Source: Poa pratensis
Lineage: Eukaryota; Streptophyta; Magnoliopsida; Poales; Poaceae
Assembly: GCA_947311845.1 (NCBI GenBank)
Contig: CAMZMU010000020.1
Location: 35,811,398-35,875,397, forward strand
Reading direction: 5' to 3'
Length of the DNA stretch: 64,000 nucleotides
Shown: in pieces, positions 22,401 through 32,693 of the stretch
Layout: each line of letters begins with the position of its first letter
How positions within the stretch are numbered: the stretch's first letter is position 1
The notes under the pieces: model-generated
The model's input: only the letters and a program-made list of their open reading frames with translations
The model's database searches: none
What the model was told of the DNA's origin: nothing
Position numbers and translations under genes: made by a program

Positions 22401-23965
22401 CGGTATACAATGATTTCTAAATGAACTTGTTTTACTCCAAAGCCTTCTATGAAAATCTTTTGGTGGGATTACAAACCACCCAAGTTTTGATTAAAAGTAT
22501 TTTTGCTCTGAAAAATTAGAAATGATTGTGAAAACCTTTTTAAAAGGGTTTATGAAAAACTATTTTGCCACCTTATATAGAAGTATAAGGTAGTTATTTA
22601 AAACTATAGGATGGGAAAAACAATGTTTTCTCGAAACTCTCTTTTAAAAATACTTGGATAGACCTGCCGGAAGGTCGGTGCTCAGTTGAAGAAGGTTGGT
22701 GTTGTTTTTGAGAAAAATGCACATTGTGTCCTAGTACTATGACGACCAACCATTATCCTGTGCGACCACACTTACCCACATATGGGCAAGGGCGTAGTCA
22801 TATAATTTGCTCGTGTTAGTACTGGATGCCTCAACAACGAGGATAACCTCGTTCCATGAGGGGATGGTCTGAGGACCTACCCCCTGACCTGGGTCCTCTT
22901 CAGTGTTGGTCTACCGGAAGCCGGTATGGACGTGTTTGGAGGAAGAGGATTGAAGGGCTCCCTTGGGTCCGCCGGGCAGAACTACGAGTCCTCACACTTA
23001 GTTCCTGAGGGTTTGAGTGTCGATGGAATGTGTCGTAGCGGCAGGGTCCTATACTAGCATGAGCAAAGGACAGGCTATGGCCGGGAACTCAACTTCGCAT
23101 ACCTCTGGTATGGCGGGACGTGGCTGACACGATGAGTGACCGGATGGGTGTGGGAAAAGCGTACTACCTCTGCAGAGTGTAAAACTATTCGAATAGCCGA
23201 GTCCACGGATGTGGACAGTTGGAAGGCTGTCCTAAGACCATGTGCAAGTTTTGAGAAAGGTGTTGAGTTTTGGAAGGAAGTTGGCTGGAAAGGTTATTTC
23301 GTACCTGTACCAATGAGTTGGTTCGAGGTAGCGACGGGCTTGGAATCAGGGCAAGAAGTTGTTTTTCGAGGAAAAAGTTTTAAAAGAGATTTCTTACCCT
23401 TTGAAAAGAAGGTGTATTTTCGGGAAAAGATTTAAAAAGACTTCTTACCTTTTTAACCAAGATAGTGAGAAAACTACTTTCCAAAATGTCTTGTCTTCAA
23501 CAGGATTAAAAATCTACTCTTCTCCTTTTAAATAGAGATTCAGTGAGGTTTTTCCTAAAAATAAAAGTCTTTGAAAATTTAAAACTAGTGCATGTTCCTG
23601 TTGGGGTAGTTTGCGAGTACAATCAAATGTACTCATATTGGTTTCGTCCCTGGCTATTGTCTTAGCCAGATTTTGGAAGAAGAAGCAGTTCGAAGAAGAG
23701 GGGTTCACTGGCGTCTTTGCGAACTAGGGCGCTTCCCAGTCAGCTGCCTGTAGGGTTAAGGCGAATGACTTGGGCTCCACGTTGTTTGGTGATTCCGCTG
23801 CAAGCACCTGATGAAGCTGATCACTTCCATCAAGTAAGTAAATACATTCGGTATTTGTGGGTGTTCTGTGATACCAACTCAAGTTATGTGCAACAGCACA
23901 CTGATCATGGGACTGTTGCAGGAAACATAACGAGTATCTCGGATAATTAATCCGGGGTCCTCACA
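19457..23965 (+). repeat. 5' LTR (4509 bp)
   Basis: Starts TGTAACATCCC and ends GGTCCTCACA. The left and right ends are AT-rich; the centre (about 20080-21180) is GC-rich, gene-leader-like and contains chance ORFs in several frames. Differences from the 3' LTR noticed at about 20550, 20961, 21422, 21770, 22102 and 22692. Confidence 0.95.
20637..20643 (+). promoter_or_regulatory. LTR core promoter, TATA box
   Basis: TATAAAA in a GC-rich context (GGCTATAAAACGCC), about 1.18 kb into the LTR; repeated in the 3' LTR at 28662-28668. It would mark the end of U3, with transcription starting about 25-35 bp later. A good splice-donor consensus (TCAG|GTGAGC) follows near 21075, so a spliced leader is conceivable. 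Confidence 0.6.
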
Positions 23966-23986
23966 GACTTGGTATCAGAGCCATCC
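23966..23986 (+). promoter_or_regulatory. Primer-binding site, initiator tRNA-Met
   Basis: TGGTATCAGAGC lies four bases after the 5' LTR end. This is the standard plant PBS complementary to the 3' end of initiator methionine tRNA and fixes the element's orientation as +. Confidence 0.9.
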
Positions 23987-24820
23987 TGACTGTAACAGAC
24001 CTTAGTTAGCATGGACGTTAGTTAGGAAGAGAATATTTTGTTAAAAATATGTCAACACCAAAAATATATCCTTATCTAGGGAAGTCCAAAAATGACTCCC
24101 GCTTTTCGTCTTCTCAAATTATTTCTGAGCCTTACCTTTCTATTTTAAATTTTACCAAGGTTTCTCTACTCCTTCTTACCTGTTCAAAATACTTGACGAT
24201 GAACCCAAAGAGACCTAATTAGCTAGCACCTACAAAGAAGAAGCAACCATCTCAACATTCAACATCAAGTTCATTGGTCTACAAATGTCAAGATCATCGA
24301 CATCAACCAAATCAAGAGATCTCTGAAGACCTCAGCTCAACCTCAGCAATTCTACTCAAGTGGCTACTTCGACAATCTCAGTGTCTCCAGTTGAAGACTA
24401 AGGCGACGAACTGAAGATTTCAGCACCCCTGTCTAACCAAGACCCCTAGGAACAGCTTATGATAGGAACTTTAGCCATACTACCCGATTGCTACGAGTAT
24501 TAGGCGTCCATTGGTACTAAATGTACCCTGTGTGCTTGTTGTTTGTTTGTGACGCTCCCTTACAGTGAGTCCGCGGATCTGACCCCTCCCTGCCTAACCG
24601 GCATGGCCAGGCGTCGGTTCACAGTAGAGTGCAGTAGGGCTTGTCCCCACCACACGAGTGACGCTCCCCGGGTTCTTCCCCAGAAAGGAGCCGACACACC
24701 TAGCTTATAAAAGGCCCCGTTCCATCTGCCATCCATCCCCACTCACCACCCTTAGCGACCCAAATCTCCTGAGGCAAGAATCCCGTGTTCTTATCCTTCA
24801 TCCAGATCCAAAGGAACCCA

Positions 24821-25585
24821 ATGGCAAACCTCAGAGTTATCATGGAAACCACTGCCGAAGAGCATAGTGGGTTTCCGCTGATGCTTTGGAAGGCCGTCTG
24901 TCACATTCTTGGTCGGCCTGCCCGTCCTCGATATGTGGTGTTCGAGAACTCTCTCCCGCTCGTCGGGAGTGAATTCCAAGTCGAGGTGCATATCGGCTCG
25001 TGCCTTTTGGGCATCAGTCCGACTTACTTGATCCAGGGTAAGAGCATGCCTACCCTAGATCTAGCCCTCCAGGTAGCAGCCTGGGAAGGACTTGTCCGTC
25101 TCCGGTACTCAGAACCGGCAATGGCGGTAAGCCGAGCTTTCCACTTCCTCCCAGCCATACCTGAGCATGTTGCGGAGGCTTTCCAAGCTTCCATGGGACA
25201 GGAAGCTGACCCTGCCGTAATCACCCTGGTCACCTATGGAGCTGCAATGACAAGATTCAGTCACACCCTGATGGAGGAACTCATGACCACAAGGCGCCAC
25301 CTTGCTCGTGCCCGCCGGGAACTGGGTCGAGCAAGGAACCTACCCACTTCCCACCGTGGGCAAGCTCAGGATGCAAGACAGTCGGTCCTAGATGAATTGC
25401 TGGACCACAGCATTGACGCATCGGTGACACAAGCTCTCGCCCGAGTTCAGCAGCCACCCCAAGAACCAGGCGTAGTCCTCGAAGGCGTGCCTGTAGATCC
25501 CCACCCCGTGGAGGACAGAGATGTGGACACCACTCTTTGTCTCGGCCACGTTTCACCGACTCCTAGAACCTCTCAGGCAGAGTAG
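24821..25585 (+). CDS. Hypothetical protein of the LARD element with dsRNA-binding-like pattern
   Basis: A 254-codon intact ORF in the element interior, 855 nt after the PBS. I chose the ATG at 24821 (context CCCAATGG) over the upstream in-frame ATG at 24785. There is no CCHC knuckle, protease or polymerase motif. Residues about 34-96 begin PRYVVFENS, have a beta-like strand FQVEVHIG, and end in QGKSMPTLDLALQVAAWEGL. A conserved GKS/GxS turn followed by an A-x-x-x-A-A-x-x-x-L helix is what a double-stranded-RNA-binding fold looks like, so I infer a dsRBD-like module. Residues about 156-174 form an arginine-rich helix. I recall similar ORFs in other grass LTR elements annotated only as hypothetical. 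It could aid packaging or bind element RNA, but its function is unknown. The frame is open despite the absence of pol, which suggests selection or recent insertion. Confidence 0.6.
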   Translation: MANLRVIMETTAEEHSGFPLMLWKAVCHILGRPARPRYVVFENSLPLVGSEFQVEVHIGSCLLGISPTYLIQGKSMPTLDLALQVAAWEGLVRLRYSEPAMAVSRAFHFLPAIPEHVAEAFQASMGQEADPAVITLVTYGAAMTRFSHTLMEELMTTRRHLARARRELGRARNLPTSHRGQAQDARQSVLDELLDHSIDASVTQALARVQQPPQEPGVVLEGVPVDPHPVEDRDVDTTLCLGHVSPTPRTSQAE

Positions 25586-26463
25586 AACCCAGGTTTAGTT
25601 AGCCTGACCAGCGCTTGTGTGTTTGTGCGTGTGGATCAACAAAGTTGTTAGTCTGTTGTTGGTTTGTTGCTAGTTCTTCTCGTGTGTCTTGTAATGCAAG
25701 GTTGTTGTCTGTTCCCCGGCTGATGTTAGATCAGCCCCAAAATAAAAACTTGGTGTTCTTATCATCTTGTTAACCACTTGATTGACATCTGATGGAATGT
25801 CATGCTGTTTTTTTTTTTCAGTTAAAAGTTTTAAAAAGAAACCACAGATCACTTAAACCAGGAACCGTATGTGACCCCAGACGCATACCCCTGGGAATCA
25901 ATGCAAACTTTGAATGGGACTATTTTGTAGTATGCAAAATTATTTTTGTGTGTGTTCTCCTACATGCAATCACCCACAAGGTTCCTCACCCAATATGAAC
26001 CTTGTGCAACCTGCATGTTAAAGAAGGGGCCCGAGCCCTCCACGAGATGTGAGCCTCGCAAGCCTTAAAATGCTTGCGAAGCGTAAATGCTCGCTGGAAC
26101 ACAGAAGGACATCTTGTAGGGTGTTCTTAGTTGTCGTGTTCAACCTATATGGTTGAAATGTATGCTACCACTGCAAATGGTTGAGACCATATACTGCAGT
26201 GTTATTTTCTCTAAAAATATATTTTCTCGCCAAAACAAGTTTATTCTAGTACTTCTGCATCCTATCTGTGCTGCAAGACCAGAGTTGTGACAACCAAGAA
26301 GATTTCGACAAGGCACATCTTGTCCCGGGTTATCAGCAAAGGCAAGCTCAATACAATCACGGATTGCAGTACAGAAGCGAGAAATTCAGAAAGGAACAGA
26401 GGATACAAGTTCTACTCCTACAAACAACACTGCCAGCACGGATGCAACGGCACCTAGAGATTC
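25586..26463. other. Interior of the LARD element, no coding signal
   Basis: Downstream of the sense ORF the sequence is AT-rich with a short T run at 25808-25818. No domain was seen on either strand. The + ORF at 26268-26759 overlaps the antisense gene and is proline/glutamine-rich low-complexity, so it is not called. Confidence 0.5.
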
Positions 26464-26871
26464 CTAATCTCTCTCGAACTCCCCGATGCCACCAGAGGAT
26501 GAGCCTGGCTCACTCAGAGCCGAGTCGCGCGCCGCCCGACGGCGGCAGACAGCTCGAGCAGCCTGCTCCCCTCCAGCCGGAAGGTCTACCACCTCCTCCA
26601 CCGGCGCTGCAACTTGCTCCTCCATCATCGCGTGCTCCTCCACCGCATCTGGCTCCTCCGGCGCAGCAGGCGCCACGGTCGCAGCACCAGCCCCCGCGCC
26701 AGACCACCAATGGCATAAGGCCACGGCTAGGAGCACCACTGCCGCGAACAGCAGGCTGAACACCGTCAAAATCGAGAACACGAAGAGCACGAAGACGAAG
26801 CAGCCCTCGAGGAAGCCCGCATCCTCCATCGCATCAACATAGGCTCTGAAGAAATCGGTAATGAAGCCCAT
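26464..26871 (-). CDS. Antisense ORF with one membrane segment (LARD interior)
   Basis: This 135-codon ORF runs opposite to the retrotransposon. Its ATG at 26871 has a strong context (CACCATGGGC). A TATA box TTATAAA lies about 45 bp upstream on the same strand (26914-26920). The N-terminus MGFITDFFRAYVDAMEDAGF looks amphipathic. Residues about 24-53 are a long hydrophobic stretch (CFVFVLFVFSILTVFSLLFA, then AVVLLAVALC) ending in HWW, a clear membrane span. The remainder is acidic and alanine/proline-rich, then arginine-rich before a serine/glycine tail. I do not recognise a family. Antisense ORFs between pol and the 3' LTR are known in some plant elements (for example maize Grande), so this may be an additional antisense ORF of the same kind. 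The ORF could be extended upstream to 27009, but the TATA position argues for the internal ATG. Confidence 0.6.
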   Translation of the reverse strand: MGFITDFFRAYVDAMEDAGFLEGCFVFVLFVFSILTVFSLLFAAVVLLAVALCHWWSGAGAGAATVAPAAPEEPDAVEEHAMMEEQVAAPVEEVVDLPAGGEQAARAVCRRRAARDSALSEPGSSSGGIGEFERD

Positions 26872-26913
26872 GGTGACGACGCGATGGAAGAAATGTTTTT
26901 CTGAGGTCGCTAG

Positions 26914-26920
26914 TTTATAA
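26914..26920 (-). promoter_or_regulatory. TATA box for the antisense ORF (candidate)
   Basis: On the - strand GGCTTATAAACTAGC precedes the ATG at 26871 by about 45 bp, leaving room for a very short leader. The region upstream of it (26930-27200) is GC-richer than the surroundings, as for an independent promoter. Confidence 0.5.
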
Positions 26921-27462
26921 GCCGAGCTCGGACGCCGCTCCTCGACACCGCGTTGCGCGGGAAAGTGGTGGAATCGCGAGCAGTACTCGCCTCCATGGCG
27001 CGAAACCATCTAAGCGTCGTGTCCCAAAGCCGTGTCTGCCGCTGCGTCGACAGACCGCACGCGCAGCAGTGCCGCGGATGAGTGCTCTGCGCACTGAAAA
27101 CGGGGCGAGTGCGGAACCAGGGCGAGCGAGGAAGAAGAAGAAGAGAATAAAAGGAAGAGAGACCACCAGGTGGACCCCGACCCCACCTGCCAGTGAGACA
27201 GCAGTTAAACCCCCGTGTCCCTCTATCCTTTATCCCTCGCTTTTCCAGTAAAAACCCCTGCAAAATTAATTCTTCGGATAAACCAAACCCACTGTGTCCA
27301 TAAGCCAATTATTGGTGGCACAGCTCTGGGTATTTTAAAGAAAACCCTATTGTTTTTCAAAACCTGTGTATACACGAAAGTGAATATACAGCTTTTCTAA
27401 AATAAAAATTTTGCCCTCACATCTCCCCTGTACCCCTGGGCAAATCTCGAGGACGAGATTTA

Positions 27463-27481
27463 TTTTAAGGGGGGGAGGATC
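27463..27481 (+). promoter_or_regulatory. Polypurine tract
   Basis: AAGGGGGGGAGGAT directly precedes the 3' LTR start at 27482. It would prime plus-strand synthesis. The words before it (CTCGAGGACGAGAT) resemble the end of a gypsy pol reading frame, hinting at derivation from a Ty3/gypsy parent. Confidence 0.85.
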
Positions 27482-30400
27482 TGTAACATCCCAAATCTGT
27501 AACCCTGTTTTATTAGTCAAAAATGTGGGCCAACAAAAAAATTTCTGTTACTTTATGTGTGCTTGCTTATGTTGCTTGCTTGAGTTGTGTTTGTTTGAAA
27601 TAAAAATTTAAAGAAAAGAAAAGAAACAAAATAAAAACTCCCACATAAAATCATGTGACACAAGTCACACAAATTTCCTCTTATAAAGAAAATCAAATTT
27701 TGTTTTCAAAACAAATTCAGAGGGGTGACATGTGATCACTCTCTCTTGTTCTCATATTCTTTTCCCTCTCTAAAAATATTTCTAAAATTCCTAAATTCAA
27801 ATTCCAATTCTTTCTTGAACTTTCCCAAAGCACAAAATGTGCTATGTTGCACATCTCCAATAATTTCTAGCACCTTACCAAAAATCCCTACTCTATTTAT
27901 GTGAGTCCAGTGTGGAATTAAATTCAAGAAAATTGAATTTAATTTTCGTTGAGGCAATTCGTCGAGCACGTGGTGAACACTGCCCGTGTTCATCCTCTTC
28001 TCCACGAAACCGAGATCAAATCGGTCGATTTGATCGATCCCTGCAAGGTTTGCTTGCTCTACACTCCCTCCCTCACTCCCCTCAGTCGATCAAGCAAGTG
28101 GGAAGCGTGGAAATTGGTTGTGTGGGCTCGTGGTCGCCGCTGGACGCACGCCGCCGTGCGGTGCACGGTGTCGACGACAGAACCGTGCGTACGAGCCGCT
28201 CCCTGGCCCAGCCCTGCCCCCGTCCACTCCCTCACCTCTCACCGCACGCGCCTGGAAGGACAAGACCGAACCCTGAAGCCCTGAGGCGCCGTGCGCCAGC
28301 CGCCGTGTCGCCGCACGCCGAGCTCTGGCCGCGCGTGGACGCAGACCCCATTCCTCACCTCCACGCCACCCCAGCCCGCGTGGCTCGCCGCAGACACGCC
28401 CCTGCCACCCAGCAATCTCAGGGACACGTCCCCGTCGACCCTCGTGGCCTGCGGACGCCGCATCGATCCATCCTCTCCACGGACGCGCCATGGCCACCGT
28501 GCCGTGTCGAGCTCGCTCTCGCAGCGGAGCGTGCACCCCTCTCTCCCTACGCCCTAGCTAGGTACCCTAGGGTCATCGCCGTGCAGCACCGCCCCCAATG
28601 GCGTGCTATCCCCCTCCCTAGATCACTCCTACGCCCAGTCCACCGCACGCCGTGGTTCGGCTATAAAACGCCGCCACGCCCGTGCCTCTACGCCTCACCA
28701 CATCCCGTTCCGGCACCCCTCCCTCACTCTCCACCCCTCAGCGCCCCGCTAGGAGAGCGGTGACGCTGTCCCGCAAGTCCAGGCCGCCTTGAGCGTCCTC
28801 GATTGCCCGCCGGAGTTGAGGAAGAAGCCGTGCACGGACAGGTCGTGCCCCTCTTCCCCTGCTCCCTCTCTGGCCCTCACTCGCCTCTCCATTGTGCCCT
28901 AGCTCACCCGTCGCAATTTGCCCGTGTTCTGTGCACAACAGCGCCGCGGAGGAGTCGCCGGAGTTGGCTCACGTCCGTGGAGGAGAAGCCGAGCACGCCG
29001 TCAACGTTTGGAGCCGTCCCAGCACGCAAGACTTGTCCCAGCCGCTTCCCCACTCCCTCCGCCGTCGATTCCGAGCATCTCCGCCACCTCCCGAGCTCTC
29101 AGGTGAGCGAATCGAACCCTTCGCCGTCGCCGGAGCCACGGCGCCGCCAGGAAATGGTCGCCGCCGTGTCGACGCTCCTCAGCCGTAGGATTAGAAATCA
29201 AGGGTTACGTACCCTTTCGCGTAATCAGTCACTGACCAGTGGACCCCACTCGTCAGTGTTTTAAATTTAAACGCGCGCGCGAATCGTTTTCCTCTGAGTC
29301 GCTGACTGGTGGACCCCACCCGTCAGGGTTTTCACCTTTATCCAGTTTTTCGAATTTGAATTCTCTTCTGAAATCCAGTACTGGACCCAACTTTGAAATT
29401 CAATAACTCGAGTTCTAGGAATCCAAATAAATCAAACTCAAATGTTATGGAAAGCTTATAAAATTCTTTAACTCACCAAAGTGGTCTCATCTCATTTAAA
29501 TAAATAATAAAAATGTATTAGTAAAAATGCTCCAGAAGGTTTAAAACACTAAACCATTTGTTTCTGGAGTTATATAAATCCAAATAACTTGAAACCAATT
29601 TTGGTAGCTTCGTATTAGGATCCTTTAGCTCCCCAAATTTTGGTAGAATTAATTGAGTAGTATAAAATCCTTAGCCTTTGGTTGAACTTCAGTGCACCCT
29701 TCTGCACTAAAACAATTAGTGTGAACTGTTGGTAGATCCAATTGATCTAAAACCAATTTTGTTAGGTCACACTCAACCAAGGTTAGATACCCCTAAAAGG
29801 ATTTAATTTTTGGAGCAACCAAATTTGTTTGGTAGCTAAAACTTGTTTAAAACCCTTCTGAACTAAAACAGATGTGTAGGGAGTTTTGTAACTCCAAATG
29901 ATCCCAAACCAATTGGGTGATCTTCTACACACCAGTAGCTATCCATAGAATTTTAGTTTGAATTTTTGTGACAAACATAGATTAAATGGTGAATTAATTA
30001 GTGTACAACTAGTTTCTGCCTTAGTTTGAAATTAATTAAATAAAGTTTAATTCAATCAATTTGAAACCACCTTGTGTTGCTTGATGTGTGCAGTAGCTAT
30101 GTGTAGCAATTGTGATGTTGTGATGATTCTTGAGTTAGTATAGTAATTGCTTGTATCGCTTGTTTGACGTTAGACGAAAACGCTGCCGGAGTCTTCGAGG
30201 AAGGGGAGTACTTTGATCAGCAGGAACAAGACCCCGAGAACTTTGCTGAGCAAGGCAAGCTACTTCACTGAGCTTGCATCTATATACATCTATTTTGATT
30301 TACCTGTTTTACTTATAAAGAGCATAAATGATTTCTGTGGTGTCTGCCACGAAAGCGATGATTTTGAAAACCCTTTTTCCAAAATTACAAGTATATTGTT

Positions 30401-31990
30401 GAGGCACCCGATATAGAGGTGTTAGCGGTATACAATGATTTCTAAATGAACTTGTTTTACTCCAAAGCCTTCTATGAAAATCTTTTGGTGGGATTACAAA
30501 CCACCCAAGTTTTGATTAAAAGTATTTTTGCTCTGAAAAATTAGAAATGATTGTGAAAACCTTTTTAAAAGGGTTTATGAAAAACTATTTTGCCACCTTA
30601 TATAGAAGTATAAGGTAGTTATTTAAAACTATAGGATGGGAAAAACAATGTTTTCTCGAAACTCTCTTTTAAAAATACTTGGATAGACCTGCCGGAAGGT
30701 CGGTGCTCAGTTGAAGAAGGTTGCTGTTGTTTTTGAGAAAAATGCACATTGTGTCCTAGTACTATGACGACCAACCATTATCCTGTGCGACCACACTTAC
30801 CCACATATGGGCAAGGGCGTAGTCATATAATTTGCTCGTGTTAGTACTGGATGCCTCAACAACGAGGATAACCTCGTTCCATGAGGGGATGGTCTGAGGA
30901 CCTACCCCCTGACCTGGGTCCTCTTCAGTGTTGGTCTACCGGAAGCCGGTATGGACGTGTTTGGAGGAAGAGGATTGAAGGGCTCCCTTGGGTCCGCCGG
31001 GCAGAACTACGAGTCCTCACACTTAGTTCCTGAGGGTTTGAGTGTCGATGGAATGTGTCGTAGCGGCAGGGTCCTATACTAGCATGAGCAAAGGACAGGC
31101 TATGGCCGGGAACTCAACTTCGCATACCTCTGGTATGGCGGGACGTGGCTGACACGATGAGTGACCGGATGGGTGTGGGAAAAGCGTACTACCTCTGCAG
31201 AGTGTAAAACTATTCGAATAGCCGAGTCCACGGATGTGGACAGTTGGAAGGCTGTCCTAAGACCATGTGCAAGTTTTGAGAAAGGTGTTGAGTTTTGGAA
31301 GGAAGTTGGCTGGAAAGGTTATTTCGTACCTGTACCAATGAGTTGGTTCGAGGTAGCGACGGGCTTGGAATCAGGGCAAGAAGTTGTTTTTCGAGGAAAA
31401 AGTTTTAAAAGAGATTTCTTACCCTTTGAAAAGAAGGTGTATTTTCGGGAAAAGATTTAAAAAGACTTCTTACCTTTTTAACCAAGATAGTGAGAAAACT
31501 ACTTTCCAAAATGTCTTGTCTTCAACAGGATTAAAAATCTACTCTTCTCCTTTTAAATAGAGATTCAGTGAGGTTTTTCCTAAAAATAAAAGTCTTTGAA
31601 AATTTAAAACTAGTGCATGTTCCTGTTGGGGTAGTTTGCGAGTACAATCAAATGTACTCATATTGGTTTCGTCCCTGGCTATTGTCTTAGCCAGATTTTG
31701 GAAGAAGAAGCAGTTCGAAGAAGAGGGGTTCACTGGCGTCTTTGCGAACTAGGGCGCTTCCCAGTCAGCTGCCTGTAGGGTTAAGGCGAATGACTTGGGC
31801 TCCACGTTGTTTGGTGATTCCGCTGCAAGCACCTGATGAAGCTGATCACTTCCATCAAGTAAGTAAATACATTCGGTATTTGTGGGTGTTCTGTGATACC
31901 AACTCAAGTTATGTGCAACAGCACACTGATCATGGGACTGTTGCAGGAAACATAACGAGTATCTCGGATAATTAATCCGGGGTCCTCACA
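27482..31990 (+). repeat. 3' LTR (4509 bp)
   Basis: Same length as the 5' LTR and nearly identical over its whole extent, including the TATA box at 28662-28668. Ends CTCACA before the tttcc duplication. Confidence 0.95.
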
Positions 31991-31995
31991 TTTCC

Positions 31996-32067
31996 GTACC
32001 GCATTCAATTCGGTTCCGAAACCTATTTTAGGAGTCCATATCCGGTTTGAAGGAATCCGACGGATAT
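31996..32067. mobile_element. hAT-like element, part 2 of 3
   Basis: A 72-bp remnant between the two LTR elements. It includes the word CGGTTCCGAAACC; the sequence resumes after the Copia insertion at 38662 beyond the gatat duplication. Rich in TCCG/CGGA words like the third part. Confidence 0.6.
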
Positions 32068-32323
32068 TGTTCGAAGGAAAACTGAGAGCGATCGAAAGAG
32101 AAGCAGAATGAATCGAACTGTTGCTTATTCCATTGATGATCAGTATTTATACAAGGGGAACCGTCGCCTCAGACCGACATATGGAGAGGCGACGTTTCGA
32201 GAGCAACCGTCGGGAACGGTTTGTACAATTGCGGGAGCGTCGTGGCTGTTGCCAAAGGCAACTGCACGGATATTACACATGAAGGATTATCCCTTAATTA
32301 TGTAAACTAATTAAATCCTAACA
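32068..32323 (-). repeat. 3' LTR of the Copia element
   Basis: 256 bp, TGTT...AACA, differing from the other LTR only by T/G at 32280 (versus 38613). Confidence 0.95.
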
Positions 32324-32693
32324 CTCCCCCTAATCCTTCCTTGTACTTGCGATTGAACAACCTTGGAATAATCTCCTCCAAAAACCCTGTGGGAAAAATA
32401 TGAGGAGTAGTGTAGGATATGCTGGTAAAACTCCTTCAAACCCTGTGGGAAAATAAGGAGAAAATGATCCAACATATAATGATTATTGCCTCCGTTAACT
32501 CGATATGAAGTATATCCATACAATTTAGAGGGCAATAAATATGTCGTGTATACTTTCCTAAAAACCCCGGTGGGGAAAACAGAAAGTATGACATATGATC
32601 TCATGTTGATATTACCTCATTAAAAACCTTAATGAGAACCTGAAAAGTAAACTCACAAAGGGAAAAAGAGTGTAATATGATGCTAGGAATAGT

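Larger units (their letters stand above)
19457..31990 (+). mobile_element. Young large non-autonomous LTR retrotransposon (LARD-type), 12.5 kb
   Basis: Perfect 5-bp duplication tttcc at 19452-19456 and 31991-31995. Two LTRs of exactly 4509 bp (19457-23965 and 27482-31990), each TG...CA, with only about six substitutions noticed by eye and no net length change. The 3.5-kb interior has a PBS and a PPT but no gag/pol homology. It carries a sense ORF (24821-25585) and an antisense ORF (26464-26871). Non-autonomous LTR elements with very long LTRs are called LARDs and rely on a partner's proteins. Six differences in 4509 bp, at the commonly used grass rate of 1.3e-8 per site per year, would mean roughly fifty thousand years (hand estimate). 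It lies inside the hAT-like element. Confidence 0.95.

Noticed and set aside
23966..23986. tRNA-like match after the LTR
   Set aside because: It is only the short primer-binding complement of tRNA-Met, not a tRNA gene. No full tRNA cloverleaf was noticed in the window, though a dedicated scan was not possible.
26268..26759. 163-codon + ORF in the LARD interior
   Set aside because: Proline/glutamine/alanine-rich in its second half and largely the complement of the antisense ORF, which has better start, promoter and composition evidence.
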